Source of the DNA: Marinobacter excellens HL-55
Lineage (GTDB): Bacteria > Pseudomonadota > Gammaproteobacteria > Pseudomonadales > Oleiphilaceae
Assembly: GCA_001314845.1 (NCBI GenBank)
Contig: LJZQ01000029.1
Location: forward strand, 1-43,685
Reading direction: 5' to 3'
DNA length: 43,685 nt
The translations under genes and the position numbers were made by a program. Below the pieces are notes generated by a model. It worked only from the letters and a program-made list of their open reading frames with translations. It was not told the origin of the DNA and ran no database searches. The number at the start of each line of letters is the position of its first letter. Position 1 is the first letter of the stretch. Below, one piece after another: positions 35,815 to 43,685 of this stretch.

Positions 35815-36731
35815 GCCATGGACGTGGAATTCGCTTGTTCTTGGTTGATGGTACTCCGAATGGCTTGCTAACCGCCGAGATCATGAATTGGACCGGCCAT
35901 GCTTTAACTGGGCCGCGCACGAAACTGACCGAGTTGGTACAACGACCAGAATGCGGTCGAACAGGCGTCTATTTCCTGGTGGGCCCGGATCCTGACAATG
36001 CTATGCGTCCTTTGGTCTACATCGGCGAATCCGATGACGTGGCCAAACGCCTGAAACAGCACAACCGTCCGGAGCCCCAGGGCGGCAAGGATTTCTGGGA
36101 ACGGGTGTGCCTGATCACCAGCAAAGATCAGAATCTCACCAAAGCTCATGTGAAATACCTGGAAAGCCAGCTCATCACCATTGCCAAGCAATCCGGACGC
36201 TGTGGTCTGGTCAACGGTACCGCCCACGATTACACCGTGCTCCCTGAGTCCGATCAGGCGGACATGGCGTTCTTCATCGAGCAAATCCGCATCATCCTTC
36301 CGGTTTTGGGTTTCGACTTCCTCCGAGAGCCTGCTGCGCTGCACACCAAATCGCCATCGTCCGACGAAGACACACTGTTTGAGATGGAATTGCCGAAATA
36401 CGGCGTTAAAGCGCAGGCACGGGAAATTGATGGCAGTTTTGTCGTCCTTCAGGGATCTGAAGCCCGTCCCAAATGGACAGCCAAGGCTAACGGTTATGGC
36501 AACCTGTACGATCAGTTGGTGAAGGATGGAGTGCTGGCAGACGAGGCCAACGGGAAACGGTTGTTCGCTCAGGACTATGAGTTTAACAGTCCAAGTGCCG
36601 CTGCAGCTATTGTATCTGGCCGAAATGCCAATGGCCGAATCAGCTGGATGGTCAGGGGTAGCCAGACAACCTACGGGGACTGGCAAAGCTCACTCGTTGA
36701 GGCTCAGGACTCGCCAGAACTCACGGATTGA
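35811..36731 (+). CDS. GIY-YIG nuclease-domain protein with DUF4357
   Basis: A 306-residue protein. The GIY-YIG domain (about 45-130) shows GVYFLVG, VYIGESDDVAKRLKQHNR with the catalytic Tyr and Arg region, and a later Glu in KYLESQLI. The C-terminal part (about 200-300) fits DUF4357: VVLQGSEARPKWTA, LVKDGVLADEANGKRLFAQDYEFNSPSAAAAIVSGRNANG and WMVRG. Proteins of this design are often found inside type I restriction operons; their job there is not established. Its ATG overlaps the hsdS stop, so expression is coupled. Confidence 0.87.
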   Translation: MSHGRGIRLFLVDGTPNGLLTAEIMNWTGHALTGPRTKLTELVQRPECGRTGVYFLVGPDPDNAMRPLVYIGESDDVAKRLKQHNRPEPQGGKDFWERVCLITSKDQNLTKAHVKYLESQLITIAKQSGRCGLVNGTAHDYTVLPESDQADMAFFIEQIRIILPVLGFDFLREPAALHTKSPSSDEDTLFEMELPKYGVKAQAREIDGSFVVLQGSEARPKWTAKANGYGNLYDQLVKDGVLADEANGKRLFAQDYEFNSPSAAAAIVSGRNANGRISWMVRGSQTTYGDWQSSLVEAQDSPELTD

Positions 36732-36763
36732 ACCCACAAAGATCTGGAATAAGGCAGTACCTC

Positions 36764-37591
36764 ATGACATCAATAATCAGACTGGCTGGCGTCGCTGTTT
36801 TGGGTAGCTTTGCTCTCGCGGGTTGCCAAACTACCGGTGTTACCCAGAAGCTTCATACCGAAATGTATCCCCCGCTTGGATGGCCAATCAGCGCGGAAAT
36901 CGGTGAAACCGTGTTAGAGCGCACCCGAGGCATTGGTTCTCCAGGGTTTAAGCTTGAAGACCTGGAGTTTGAGCAGGGCGGATATCGGTTCTTCTTGCCA
37001 GGCGACCACTATCAAATCGGTTATGAATCGCCCGAGGGTGAGAGTATTGCCTATGGTTACGGCAACCTGAAGCCTCTCAACGAGGGCATCTCCATCTCTG
37101 GAGCAAATTACCAGCTTGTGGCGGGCCCAACGGATACCGGTTGCACCCTCAAAGTTTCCAATCTGAACTTAATGAACGAGGACGGCAAACTCATCACAAA
37201 CTGGGTATCGAACGATCGGGGGGAGCAACCGGAAGAGAAAGCCATCTCCATCGGTGGTCGGACGATTCTGAGCGGCTCCATCCTCGGGGGCGCACAAGCC
37301 ATCTTTGCTGTCGAAGTGCCAGAAGATCAGTGTACCAAGCGCTACAAGTTCGCGAATTATGGGCAAACCTTTCGGCAGGAGCTGATTTACCTTGGGCGCT
37401 CTGGTGACGAGTTGTCGTTCAAGTATCGCGAATACTCTGGGAGTCTAGCTCGACCTGCCTTTTCTGCGGACTTGAAGTATGACCTCTCTGAAAGCCAAAC
37501 CATCGGTTATCGTGGTGCTCGCATAGAGGTCATTGAAGCGGGCAACCAGCTTATTCGATACCGAGTAAACAGCCACATTAAAGGCATTTGA
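36764..37591 (+). CDS. Lipoprotein of unknown function inside the restriction operon
   Basis: A 275-residue protein with a lipoprotein signal (MTSIIRLAGVAVLGSFALAGC; acylated Cys21). The mature part is beta-rich in character and contains no motif I recognise. The frame is open to a TTG at 36728, but the ATG at 36764 gives a proper signal peptide. It sits 32 bp after the GIY-YIG gene and 45 bp before hsdR on the same strand, so it is very likely cotranscribed. Restriction enzymes act in the cytoplasm, so an envelope protein here is unexpected. Confidence 0.75.
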   Translation: MTSIIRLAGVAVLGSFALAGCQTTGVTQKLHTEMYPPLGWPISAEIGETVLERTRGIGSPGFKLEDLEFEQGGYRFFLPGDHYQIGYESPEGESIAYGYGNLKPLNEGISISGANYQLVAGPTDTGCTLKVSNLNLMNEDGKLITNWVSNDRGEQPEEKAISIGGRTILSGSILGGAQAIFAVEVPEDQCTKRYKFANYGQTFRQELIYLGRSGDELSFKYREYSGSLARPAFSADLKYDLSESQTIGYRGARIEVIEAGNQLIRYRVNSHIKGI

Positions 37592-37636
37592 GCACGAATC
37601 GGCCAAAAAACGATTTGAAGGATACAAGGAGTAGTC

Positions 37637-40600
37637 ATGGCTGACAGCCGAGAGAGAGCGTTCCAGAACGACATCATTGCTGCCTTGAGTGACCAGGGCT
37701 GGCTGGTTGGCAAGGCGTCGGATTACGACAAGGCAAATGCCCTATATCCGGAAGACCTGATCAGTTACTTCCAAGAAGCCTGGCCAGACCGCTGGGAGAA
37801 GTTCTGTAAAGGCAATCCTCAGAACCCGGAAAAGGTACTCATCCAGAAAACCGTTCGGGAGCTGGAGAAAAAGGGCACCCTAGATGTACTGCGCCATGGC
37901 TTCAAAGTGCCGGGTGTGAAGGTCGACCTGTGCAGCTTCAAGCCGGATCACGGCATGAATCCAGACACAGAGCGTCGATACAACGCTAACCGGTTACGTG
38001 TGGTCGAGGAAGTCTCCTATTCGCCTCATGCCCGCACCGGTGATTACAATCCACGGCTGGACCTGGTGCTCTTCGTGAATGGGATTCCGACGGCGACTCT
38101 AGAGCTCAAAAGCGAGTTCAAGCAAACCGTCGAACATGCCAAGCGCCAGTATAAAAAGGATCGCCCGGTAAAGGATCCGGTAACACGGAGGCCGGAGCCA
38201 TTATTGATGTTCAAGCGTGGGGCATTGGTCCATTTTGCGGTCAGCCAAGACGAAGCCGCTATGACCACTAGGCTGAACGGCAAGGACACGTTTTTCCTTC
38301 CGTTTAACCGTGGCACCGCAGACGGTGGGGCCGGGAACCCTCGGGCGGAGGATGAAGGCAGCTATGCCACGGCTTACTTGTGGGAGCAGTTGTTCCAGAA
38401 AGACGCCTGGCTCAAGGTCCTCGGCCGCTTCCTGCACCTCGAGAAGAAAACCGAAGAAGACTTCCACGGAAACCGGAAGACCAAGGAAACGCTGATCTTC
38501 CCCCGGTACCACCAGTGGGATGTGGTCAACCAGCTGATACAGGCCACCCGGGATGAAGGCGCCGGTAAGCGCTATCTCATCCAGCACAGCGCGGGCTCCG
38601 GTAAATCCAACTCCATCGCTTGGTCAGCTCATCAACTGGCCCAGCTCTACGATAATGAGGGCAACAAGCTGTTCAGCTCGGTCATCGTCGTGACCGATAG
38701 AACGGTGCTGGATAGCCAGCTTCAGGACACGATCTACCAGTTTGAGCACGCCCAGGGCGTCGTGCGTCCCATCAATCGTGATTTGGGCAACCAGAGTAAA
38801 TCGGAGCAGCTGGCCGAAGCTCTGGCCGAGCAGACCCGGATCATCATCGTTACCATCCAGACCTTCCCGGCGTTGTTCGATGCGCTGGAGAAGTACCCCA
38901 AGCTGGCGTCGGGTCGGTACGCCGTGATTGCGGACGAGGCGCACTCGTCACAAACCGGCTCGTCGGCCACCAAGCTGAAAGCCATCCTGGGTGGCGAATT
39001 GCCCGAAGGGGAAGAAGTCAGCGCGGAAGAGCTGCTGGATGCCGCCGTGTCTGCCCGTAAACCGAGTCAGCAGATCAGCTACTACGCCTTTACGGCGACC
39101 CCCAAGTCCAAGACCATCGAGTTGTTCGGTCGTGAACCCGATCCATCACAGCCCCGGAGCGAATCGAACAAACCTGAGCCCTTCCATGTGTATTCCATGC
39201 GCCAGGCCATCGAAGAGGGGTTCATCATCGACGTCCTGCGGCGCTACACCACCTATGCCGTGGCCTGGAAGCTCGCCCACCCGGACGCAGAGGATGACGA
39301 GGTAGATTCCAAGAAGGCCAGAACCACCCTGGCGAAGTGGGTGCGCCTGCACCCCTACAACATCAGCCAGAAGGTTGAGGTGATCGTCGAGCACTTTCGG
39401 GAGAACGTCCGGCACCTTCTGGATGGCCAGGCCAAAGCAATGGTGGTCACCAGCAGTCGGCAAGAGGCTGTCCGGTACCAGCTGGCCATGCAGCAATATA
39501 TCCAAGACAAAGGCTACGAGGACGTTCACCCACTGGTGGCTTTCTCAGGCAGCCTGCCACCCGATGAGGTGATTCCGGAAGAAGTCACCGAAACCAGCAG
39601 CCTTTTGAACCCAGGCCTGAATGGCCGGGACCACGCCAAGGCGTTCGACACGGACGAGTACAACGTGATGCTGGTGGCCAACAAATTCCAGACTGGATTC
39701 GACCAACCAAAGCTCTGCGCCATGTACGTGGACAAGAAACTGAAAGGTGTTGAGTGTGTCCAGACACTCTCTCGGCTAAACCGGCTGTTCCCGGGCAAGG
39801 AAACCTTCATCCTGGATTTCATCAATGATGCTCAGGACATCCTCGATTCGTTCCTGCCTTACTATAACAAGGCAGAGCTGACCGGAGTTTCAGACGCCCA
39901 AGTCGTTTATGACATTCAGGAAGCGCTGGATGCCGAGCAGGTGTACCACTGGGACGAGGTGGAAGCCTTTGCACGAGCCTTCTTCGATCCAAAAGCAGAA
40001 GCCTCCAAGCTCAGCTACTACTGCCAGCCAGCGCGGGAGCGATTCAACAAACGGTACAAGCTGCTTCGTGACGAGCGAGCCGAAGCACGGGCCGCCCGCA
40101 AACAGGCGGAAACTGCCGGCAACACCATCGGCCTTAAACAAGCTGACACAACGCTGAAAGCAATCGGAGAAGGCTTAGACCAGCTGGACTTGTTCAAGAA
40201 GAACCTTGGCAGCTTTGTTCGCGCCTACGAGTTTCTGTCCCAGATCGTGTTTTTCGAGGATGCAGAGCTGGAGCAGCTGTGTGTCTTTGCCAAGCATCTG
40301 TTACCCCTGCTTCGCCAGGAAATTCTCGATGAGGACGACATCGATATTTCAGAGCTGGAGCTGAGTCATTATCGGATCACCAAGCGCAAAGAGCACGAAC
40401 TCCGGCTAGAAGGTGAGGACGATCCGGATGGACTGGACCCGATTACCGGTGTCGGTACTGGGAAGCCCCATGATCCTGAGAAGAAACGCCTGTCTGAGGT
40501 CATCGAGAAGCTGAATGACATCTTCGGCGCCGAAGTCAGCGATAAGGACCAGCTGCACTTTGCCAACGGGATTGCTGACCGGGTTCGCCGAGATGAGGCG

Positions 40601-40813
40601 GTCATGGCGCAGGTAGACAGCCATTCTACGGATCAGGTGATGCACGGGCTGTTTCCGAAGCGGCTTACGGATCTCGTACTGGACTCGATGACAGATCATG
40701 AGAAGTTATCGATGGAAATTCTGGAGAATGAGGGCAATCAGAAGGCTTTTGCACTTTTGATACTGCGACTGTTAACGGAGCAGCGCCGAGATATTGTAAG
40801 AGGTAATTCCTGA
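37637..40813 (+). CDS. hsdR: Type I restriction endonuclease subunit HsdR
   Basis: A 1058-residue motor-nuclease subunit. The PD-(D/E)xK nuclease site is Asp142 with Glu156-x-Lys158 (RLDLVLFVN...ATLELKS). The translocase has Walker A SAGSGKS (318-324), DEAH at 433-436, the FTATPKSKT motif III segment and later helicase motifs (ANKFQTGFDQPKL, LSRLNRLFPGKETF). A charged C-terminal region contacts the methylase. It looks intact, with no stop or frameshift. ATG follows AAGGAG. Without a working HsdM from this locus it would have no partner to assemble on. Confidence 0.95.
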   Translation: MADSRERAFQNDIIAALSDQGWLVGKASDYDKANALYPEDLISYFQEAWPDRWEKFCKGNPQNPEKVLIQKTVRELEKKGTLDVLRHGFKVPGVKVDLCSFKPDHGMNPDTERRYNANRLRVVEEVSYSPHARTGDYNPRLDLVLFVNGIPTATLELKSEFKQTVEHAKRQYKKDRPVKDPVTRRPEPLLMFKRGALVHFAVSQDEAAMTTRLNGKDTFFLPFNRGTADGGAGNPRAEDEGSYATAYLWEQLFQKDAWLKVLGRFLHLEKKTEEDFHGNRKTKETLIFPRYHQWDVVNQLIQATRDEGAGKRYLIQHSAGSGKSNSIAWSAHQLAQLYDNEGNKLFSSVIVVTDRTVLDSQLQDTIYQFEHAQGVVRPINRDLGNQSKSEQLAEALAEQTRIIIVTIQTFPALFDALEKYPKLASGRYAVIADEAHSSQTGSSATKLKAILGGELPEGEEVSAEELLDAAVSARKPSQQISYYAFTATPKSKTIELFGREPDPSQPRSESNKPEPFHVYSMRQAIEEGFIIDVLRRYTTYAVAWKLAHPDAEDDEVDSKKARTTLAKWVRLHPYNISQKVEVIVEHFRENVRHLLDGQAKAMVVTSSRQEAVRYQLAMQQYIQDKGYEDVHPLVAFSGSLPPDEVIPEEVTETSSLLNPGLNGRDHAKAFDTDEYNVMLVANKFQTGFDQPKLCAMYVDKKLKGVECVQTLSRLNRLFPGKETFILDFINDAQDILDSFLPYYNKAELTGVSDAQVVYDIQEALDAEQVYHWDEVEAFARAFFDPKAEASKLSYYCQPARERFNKRYKLLRDERAEARAARKQAETAGNTIGLKQADTTLKAIGEGLDQLDLFKKNLGSFVRAYEFLSQIVFFEDAELEQLCVFAKHLLPLLRQEILDEDDIDISELELSHYRITKRKEHELRLEGEDDPDGLDPITGVGTGKPHDPEKKRLSEVIEKLNDIFGAEVSDKDQLHFANGIADRVRRDEAVMAQVDSHSTDQVMHGLFPKRLTDLVLDSMTDHEKLSMEILENEGNQKAFALLILRLLTEQRRDIVRGNS

Positions 40814-40931
40814 TCCTTAATTTTGAGGAAACGATTCAATACACGAGATTGGTCTCTCTAGAGTAGTCTCCAAAGAACTCTCCTTGAATGAACAAGAGAG
40901 TTTTAGCATAAGCTGTTAGAGGCACTGCTGA

Positions 40932-41003
40932 CAGGATGATTTCCCATCCTGATGGACAAAGGGTGGGTTGATCCTGGGGTGTTGTGCCCAAAACAAGCCC
41001 CAG
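40932..41003 (+). other. Two tandem stem-loops upstream of an unknown gene
   Basis: Hairpin 1: CAGGATG / CATCCTG, 6-base loop (40932-40951). Hairpin 2: CTGGGG..TTGT / ACAA.CCCCAG, 7-base loop (40974-41003). They precede the next ATG by 37 bases and have no T-run, so they could be leader structures rather than a terminator for hsdR. Confidence 0.45.
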
Positions 41004-41040
41004 AACGATGTTGCCTTAGTTTTCGATAAGGAGTTAATAG

Positions 41041-41400
41041 ATGATTCTTGCACCGATTGGATACCTTAGTCCCGCGCACCTATCTGAAAAGGATCGAAGT
41101 CTCGCCAATCTCTTTGGCCAAGGGGGCAGTTCTATCAGCTACGCTCCAACTCAGGAATGCTCAATCTTCTTTTCTTTTCTCGCACTTGATCTGATTGTAC
41201 TCATTGAAAACGTGGGTGATCGAAAACATCTACTTGACGAACTCAGCCTCATCCGGAAAGCTGGATTCTCCAACCAATTTTGCAAGATCATTTATGATGC
41301 ATTTTCAGCTGGGCTCAAATATGTTCTGTTTCATGAGTACGGACCTGAAGACCCCAAATATTCGATTCTGTCACATGAGTATCATGTTCTCGGAAGCTGA
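41041..41400 (+). CDS. Hypothetical protein (119 aa)
   Basis: A 119-residue soluble protein, not recognised. ATG follows AAGGAG by eight bases, which supports real expression. It has a hydrophobic centre (IFFSFLALDLIVLIENV) that fits a buried helix rather than a clear membrane anchor, and no signal peptide. It lies 48 bp before the metallopeptidase-like gene and may be cotranscribed with it. Confidence 0.6.
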   Translation: MILAPIGYLSPAHLSEKDRSLANLFGQGGSSISYAPTQECSIFFSFLALDLIVLIENVGDRKHLLDELSLIRKAGFSNQFCKIIYDAFSAGLKYVLFHEYGPEDPKYSILSHEYHVLGS

Positions 41401-41448
41401 TTCATGTTCAGTCGTATTCTTGACAACAGATAGGTTAGGAGATTGGCA

Positions 41449-41952
41449 TTGGTCAGTGGCTCAATGATTGGTTCACTGGAAGCCTGGGCTAGGCAGCTGA
41501 AAGAAGAAACTGCTTCTAGAAGGACGGCATGCGCGGCCCTCAACGAGCACTTCCATGGTTTTTATTCCAAAGAGCTTCTCGCAAAGACATCTTTCGTTGT
41601 TGTAGACCGCATACCACCCCCTCCTCTAATGGATACACTTCCGCAAGTGAGCAGGCTCGACTTCTCCAAATTTTCCGGCCTTACTCTTGGGGATACCTAT
41701 TACGTTGTGCGATCAGAAGCGCAGAATCTGCCGCTACACTTCCATGAACTGGTACATGTTCTTCAGTGGAAGCTGCTGACTGCGCGTGGATTCTTAACTC
41801 GATATTTAAATGAAGTCATCGAACATGGTTATCATGACGCACCTCTTGAAATTATGGCATATGACCTCGGTCATCAATTCGAAGTGGGCTGCCTGCCTTT
41901 TGATGTTGAAAGCACGGTAAGACAAAAGCTCTCAGATATAATAAAGTCCTAA
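41449..41952 (+). CDS. HExxH metallopeptidase-like protein
   Basis: A 167-residue protein with HFHELVHVLQW (His99, Glu100, His103), a zinc-peptidase active-site motif, followed about 30 residues later by APLEIMAYD, where Glu134 could be the third zinc ligand. This order is like gluzincin-type short peptidases. It has no signal peptide. The start is uncertain: TTG at 41449 lies seven bases after AGGAG and is preferred over TTG 41443 and ATG 41464. Peptidase activity is inferred from the motif only. It lies 20 bp before the next gene. Confidence 0.65.
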   Translation: MVSGSMIGSLEAWARQLKEETASRRTACAALNEHFHGFYSKELLAKTSFVVVDRIPPPPLMDTLPQVSRLDFSKFSGLTLGDTYYVVRSEAQNLPLHFHELVHVLQWKLLTARGFLTRYLNEVIEHGYHDAPLEIMAYDLGHQFEVGCLPFDVESTVRQKLSDIIKS

Positions 41953-41972
41953 CAATTAATGGTAGTGCTGAT

Positions 41973-42773
41973 ATGGATAAGGAAACCTTCCGAAAAATGA
42001 ATCGATCAGTAAATGATATGATTCAGCGTGAATCAGATATCCAGAACGGTGAATATTACAAAATGGCTCTGGATGACCTAAAAAGAAATAACATCGATAG
42101 AGATCTAATGGCATATTGTGAATCTAGATGTGATTTTGATAGACGAAAAGCAGCAGCCCTATATGTGCGTGAAGCAGCCAAAAAATATAGGAAAACCTAC
42201 GAACCCTATGGAGAACAAGAGTCTAGCGATGATTGGTCAGACGATTATGCAGCGAGCGATTCCTATACGATTAGGAAGCGTGAGAGGCAACGTGCACTGA
42301 GAGAGGCTGAAGAACTCCGGAAAAGCAATGACGAGTTGCGGCGCCGCCGGTTAATGAATGCCCGTTATCGGGATGAGTCACACAAGTCGCAAACTGATAA
42401 AAACATCAACGTTAATGCCTCAGATAGCGTAGATGAAGTAGATTCTACAATTTTGGAACACAATAAAAATTTCCGTCCGGCCCAGTCGGATCAAGAAATA
42501 TTAGAAAAGTATCTGAAACCATGGGTCGGTGCCATAATATTTTACACCATTGGTGTGATTATGTTTTCGAGCTTTGGAGAGGACCTGCGGAATTTATTGT
42601 CGATCTCAACAGGGATCGGTGGATGGTTCATGTTTACTGCTGCCCGTGGTGCTTTAGTATCCTCATACTATGAGAGCAAGGGGTTTGCCAAAAAACCAGC
42701 TAACTATCTCCAGAAAATGTTTTTAGTCTCATTCTTTGTCACAGTGTTCTTGCTTAGCATTCCATCACTTTAA
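41973..42773 (+). CDS. Hypothetical protein with C-terminal membrane segments
   Basis: A 266-residue protein, not recognised. The N-terminal two-thirds is highly charged and probably coiled (RKRERQRALREAEELRKSNDELRRRRL at about 101-127), with acidic patches. Two or three hydrophobic segments follow at about 185-203, 208-227 and 246-264, so it is anchored at the membrane with a large cytoplasmic head. AT-rich DNA. It follows the metallopeptidase-like gene by 20 bp and is probably in the same operon. Confidence 0.65.
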   Translation: MDKETFRKMNRSVNDMIQRESDIQNGEYYKMALDDLKRNNIDRDLMAYCESRCDFDRRKAAALYVREAAKKYRKTYEPYGEQESSDDWSDDYAASDSYTIRKRERQRALREAEELRKSNDELRRRRLMNARYRDESHKSQTDKNINVNASDSVDEVDSTILEHNKNFRPAQSDQEILEKYLKPWVGAIIFYTIGVIMFSSFGEDLRNLLSISTGIGGWFMFTAARGALVSSYYESKGFAKKPANYLQKMFLVSFFVTVFLLSIPSL

Positions 42774-43099
42774 TTTAATGTATGATTTTTCAATAACCAC
42801 GTAATTTCATATTTGTATTTCGTTTTATGTAATAAGATTTTTAGAAATCAGCCAGATTGATGGTTTTTTCAACCGGATGAATAATTGGATAGTGAAACAT
42901 AACCGGGATTGTAGGCTGAGGCTAAGTTTTCAGTAGATTGCGCATAATCGGCGTTACGTTAAGGTACATGTTGCGTACCCAAAATTTGTGAGTTTTGTTG
43001 GATTGAGCTCCAGCTCAGTAACTGTGAGTATTTGCTTCGGTCGCAAAGCGAACATTCGGGTTTGGCAATACCGCAGAACTTTGCGGCAACAGTGACTTG
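42774..43099. other. 326-bp stretch without a gene
   Basis: The first half is AT-rich and the second half closer to island average. It holds a small hairpin CCGCA / TGCGG at about 43069-43084 and GTTAGGC at 43099-43105 over the next gene's stop. No promoter, RNA gene or full recombination site is clear. Confidence 0.4.
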
Positions 43100-43525
43100 T
43101 TAGGCAATAACCGCACTGAGCGTACCCCAGAGCGTTACCAGCTTATCCCAGACGGAAATTACACCAACCAACCCGGCGATAGCAGCAACAAATGTGAGCC
43201 AAAATATGCGCCGCTGTAAACCGAACATAGCCGCGATATTCTCTATTTCTAACTGTTCACCGATCGACTTGTCCAGCAACTCGGCTTCATCACAGAGCTG
43301 CGCGATTTGAGCTTCTACGTAACGGCTGGCGTTCTTTTCAAACCTTGTCGGCTCTTCACGATCTCGGACTTCAAGTTCCCCGATGCCCTCCAAGGATCGC
43401 TGGAACCACCACTTGTTGCGTTCAAACTCCGAGCGAACATGTCTCACTTTGGAATGAGCGCTACGCAAAGCCAAAGCTGTCTGGCTAAACGAAGACAATA
43501 CCCGCTTCCGGCGTCTCAGCCTCAT
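43100..43525 (-). CDS. Small hypothetical membrane protein
   Basis: A 141-residue protein, not recognised. It has a very basic N-terminus (RLRRRKR), a long helical middle that may form a coiled coil (about 25-95) and a C-terminal membrane segment at about 105-127 (IFWLTFVAAIAGLVGVISVW). ATG at 43525 follows AAGG by five bases; GTG at 43531 is the alternative. It is convergent with the preceding gene group. Confidence 0.55.
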   Translation of the reverse strand: MRLRRRKRVLSSFSQTALALRSAHSKVRHVRSEFERNKWWFQRSLEGIGELEVRDREEPTRFEKNASRYVEAQIAQLCDEAELLDKSIGEQLEIENIAAMFGLQRRIFWLTFVAAIAGLVGVISVWDKLVTLWGTLSAVIA

Positions 43526-43586
43526 AAGCACCTTAAATCTGAGAGCTTCAATAGTTGCCCGAGCCTCTTTTAAAAAGCCACGAATA

Positions 43587-43685
43587 TGTTAGTGGCCAAT
43601 TAAAATGACCCACTACTGGCCATTAATTTTGACCCACCCCCGGTGGCCGTCAGGCCACAGAACCAGCTACTGTCCCCGGCTTTTA
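43587..43685. mobile_element. Probable left end of an IS21-type insertion sequence (runs off window)
   Basis: Two 21-base direct repeats at 43593-43613 and 43617-43637 share the ends TGGCCA and TGACCCAC, with a variable AT-rich middle, at a 24-base period. Tandem terminal repeats of this size, next to a TGTTAG outer edge (43587), are typical of IS21-family ends. The transposase genes would lie beyond the window. Confidence 0.5.

Noticed and set aside
35904..36686. A 260-codon reverse-strand open frame
   Set aside because: It is antisense to the GIY-YIG/DUF4357 gene, which has clear motifs.
42950..43107. Possible integron attC site: GCCTAAC (reverse strand) overlaps the stop of the 43100-43525 gene
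   Set aside because: The matching GTTRRRY end and paired inner boxes of an attC were not found within a fitting distance.
1..43685. CRISPR arrays, tRNA or rRNA genes, integrase gene
   Set aside because: No regularly spaced repeats, cloverleaf-like segments, rRNA signatures or integrase motifs were seen in the intergenic regions or open frames.

Overview
The window comes from a gammaproteobacterial chromosome, most likely Marinobacter or a close marine relative (inferred from protein character and gene order). About 30 kb of core genome is followed by about 13 kb of accessory DNA that begins inside a broken greB. The order pilJ-pilI-pilH-pilG / gshB-tonB-yqgE-ruvX-pyrR-pyrB-pyrC' matches, as I remember it, the order in Pseudomonas aeruginosa, as does the rsmD / ftsY-ftsE-ftsX-rpoH block.

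Region 1 (1-8.9 kb): the Pil-Chp chemotaxis genes run leftward and are cut by the window edge in pilJ. Divergent from them is an operon for glutathione synthesis (gshB), a TonB-type protein, YqgE, RuvX, the PyrR homologue, aspartate transcarbamoylase and a dihydroorotase homologue that has lost its metal-binding HxH motif. Region 2 (9.1-13.9 kb): a periplasmic binding protein, a lipoprotein and a DctM-like fused permease look like one TRAP-type transport system, with a reverse-strand HU gene between the first two. Region 3 (14-20.6 kb): pckA, hslO, hslR, a YrfG-like nucleotidase, a small exported protein and mutM run leftward, and a membrane fatty acid desaturase runs rightward behind a GCGTACA-type palindrome. 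Region 4 (20.6-30.1 kb): rsmD runs leftward; then ftsY-ftsE-ftsX-rpoH run rightward, with a sigma-E-like promoter overlapping a sigma-70-like promoter before rpoH. A dispersed-type element with perfect 28-bp inverted arms follows, then a tartronate-semialdehyde-reductase-like / hydroxypyruvate-isomerase-like pair, a two-component system, and a small phasin-like protein on the reverse strand.

Region 5 (30.2 kb to the end) is accessory. greB loses its conserved sequence after about codon 56. Next come an AT-rich unknown gene for a protein with a putative zinc ribbon, a decayed IS5-type transposase, and a type I restriction-modification operon: hsdM lacking its N-terminus and most of motif I, hsdS, a GIY-YIG/DUF4357 gene, a lipoprotein gene and hsdR. 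Three small unknown genes follow, one encoding an HExxH metallopeptidase-like protein, then an unknown membrane protein on the reverse strand. The window ends in tandem repeats that look like the end of an IS21-type element.

The core half holds ordinary housekeeping genes with some readable regulatory sites. The least explained material is in the island: a restriction operon whose methylase is broken but whose R and S genes look intact, a lipoprotein placed inside that operon, and the unknown genes on both sides of it. No tRNA, rRNA, CRISPR array or integrase was seen.
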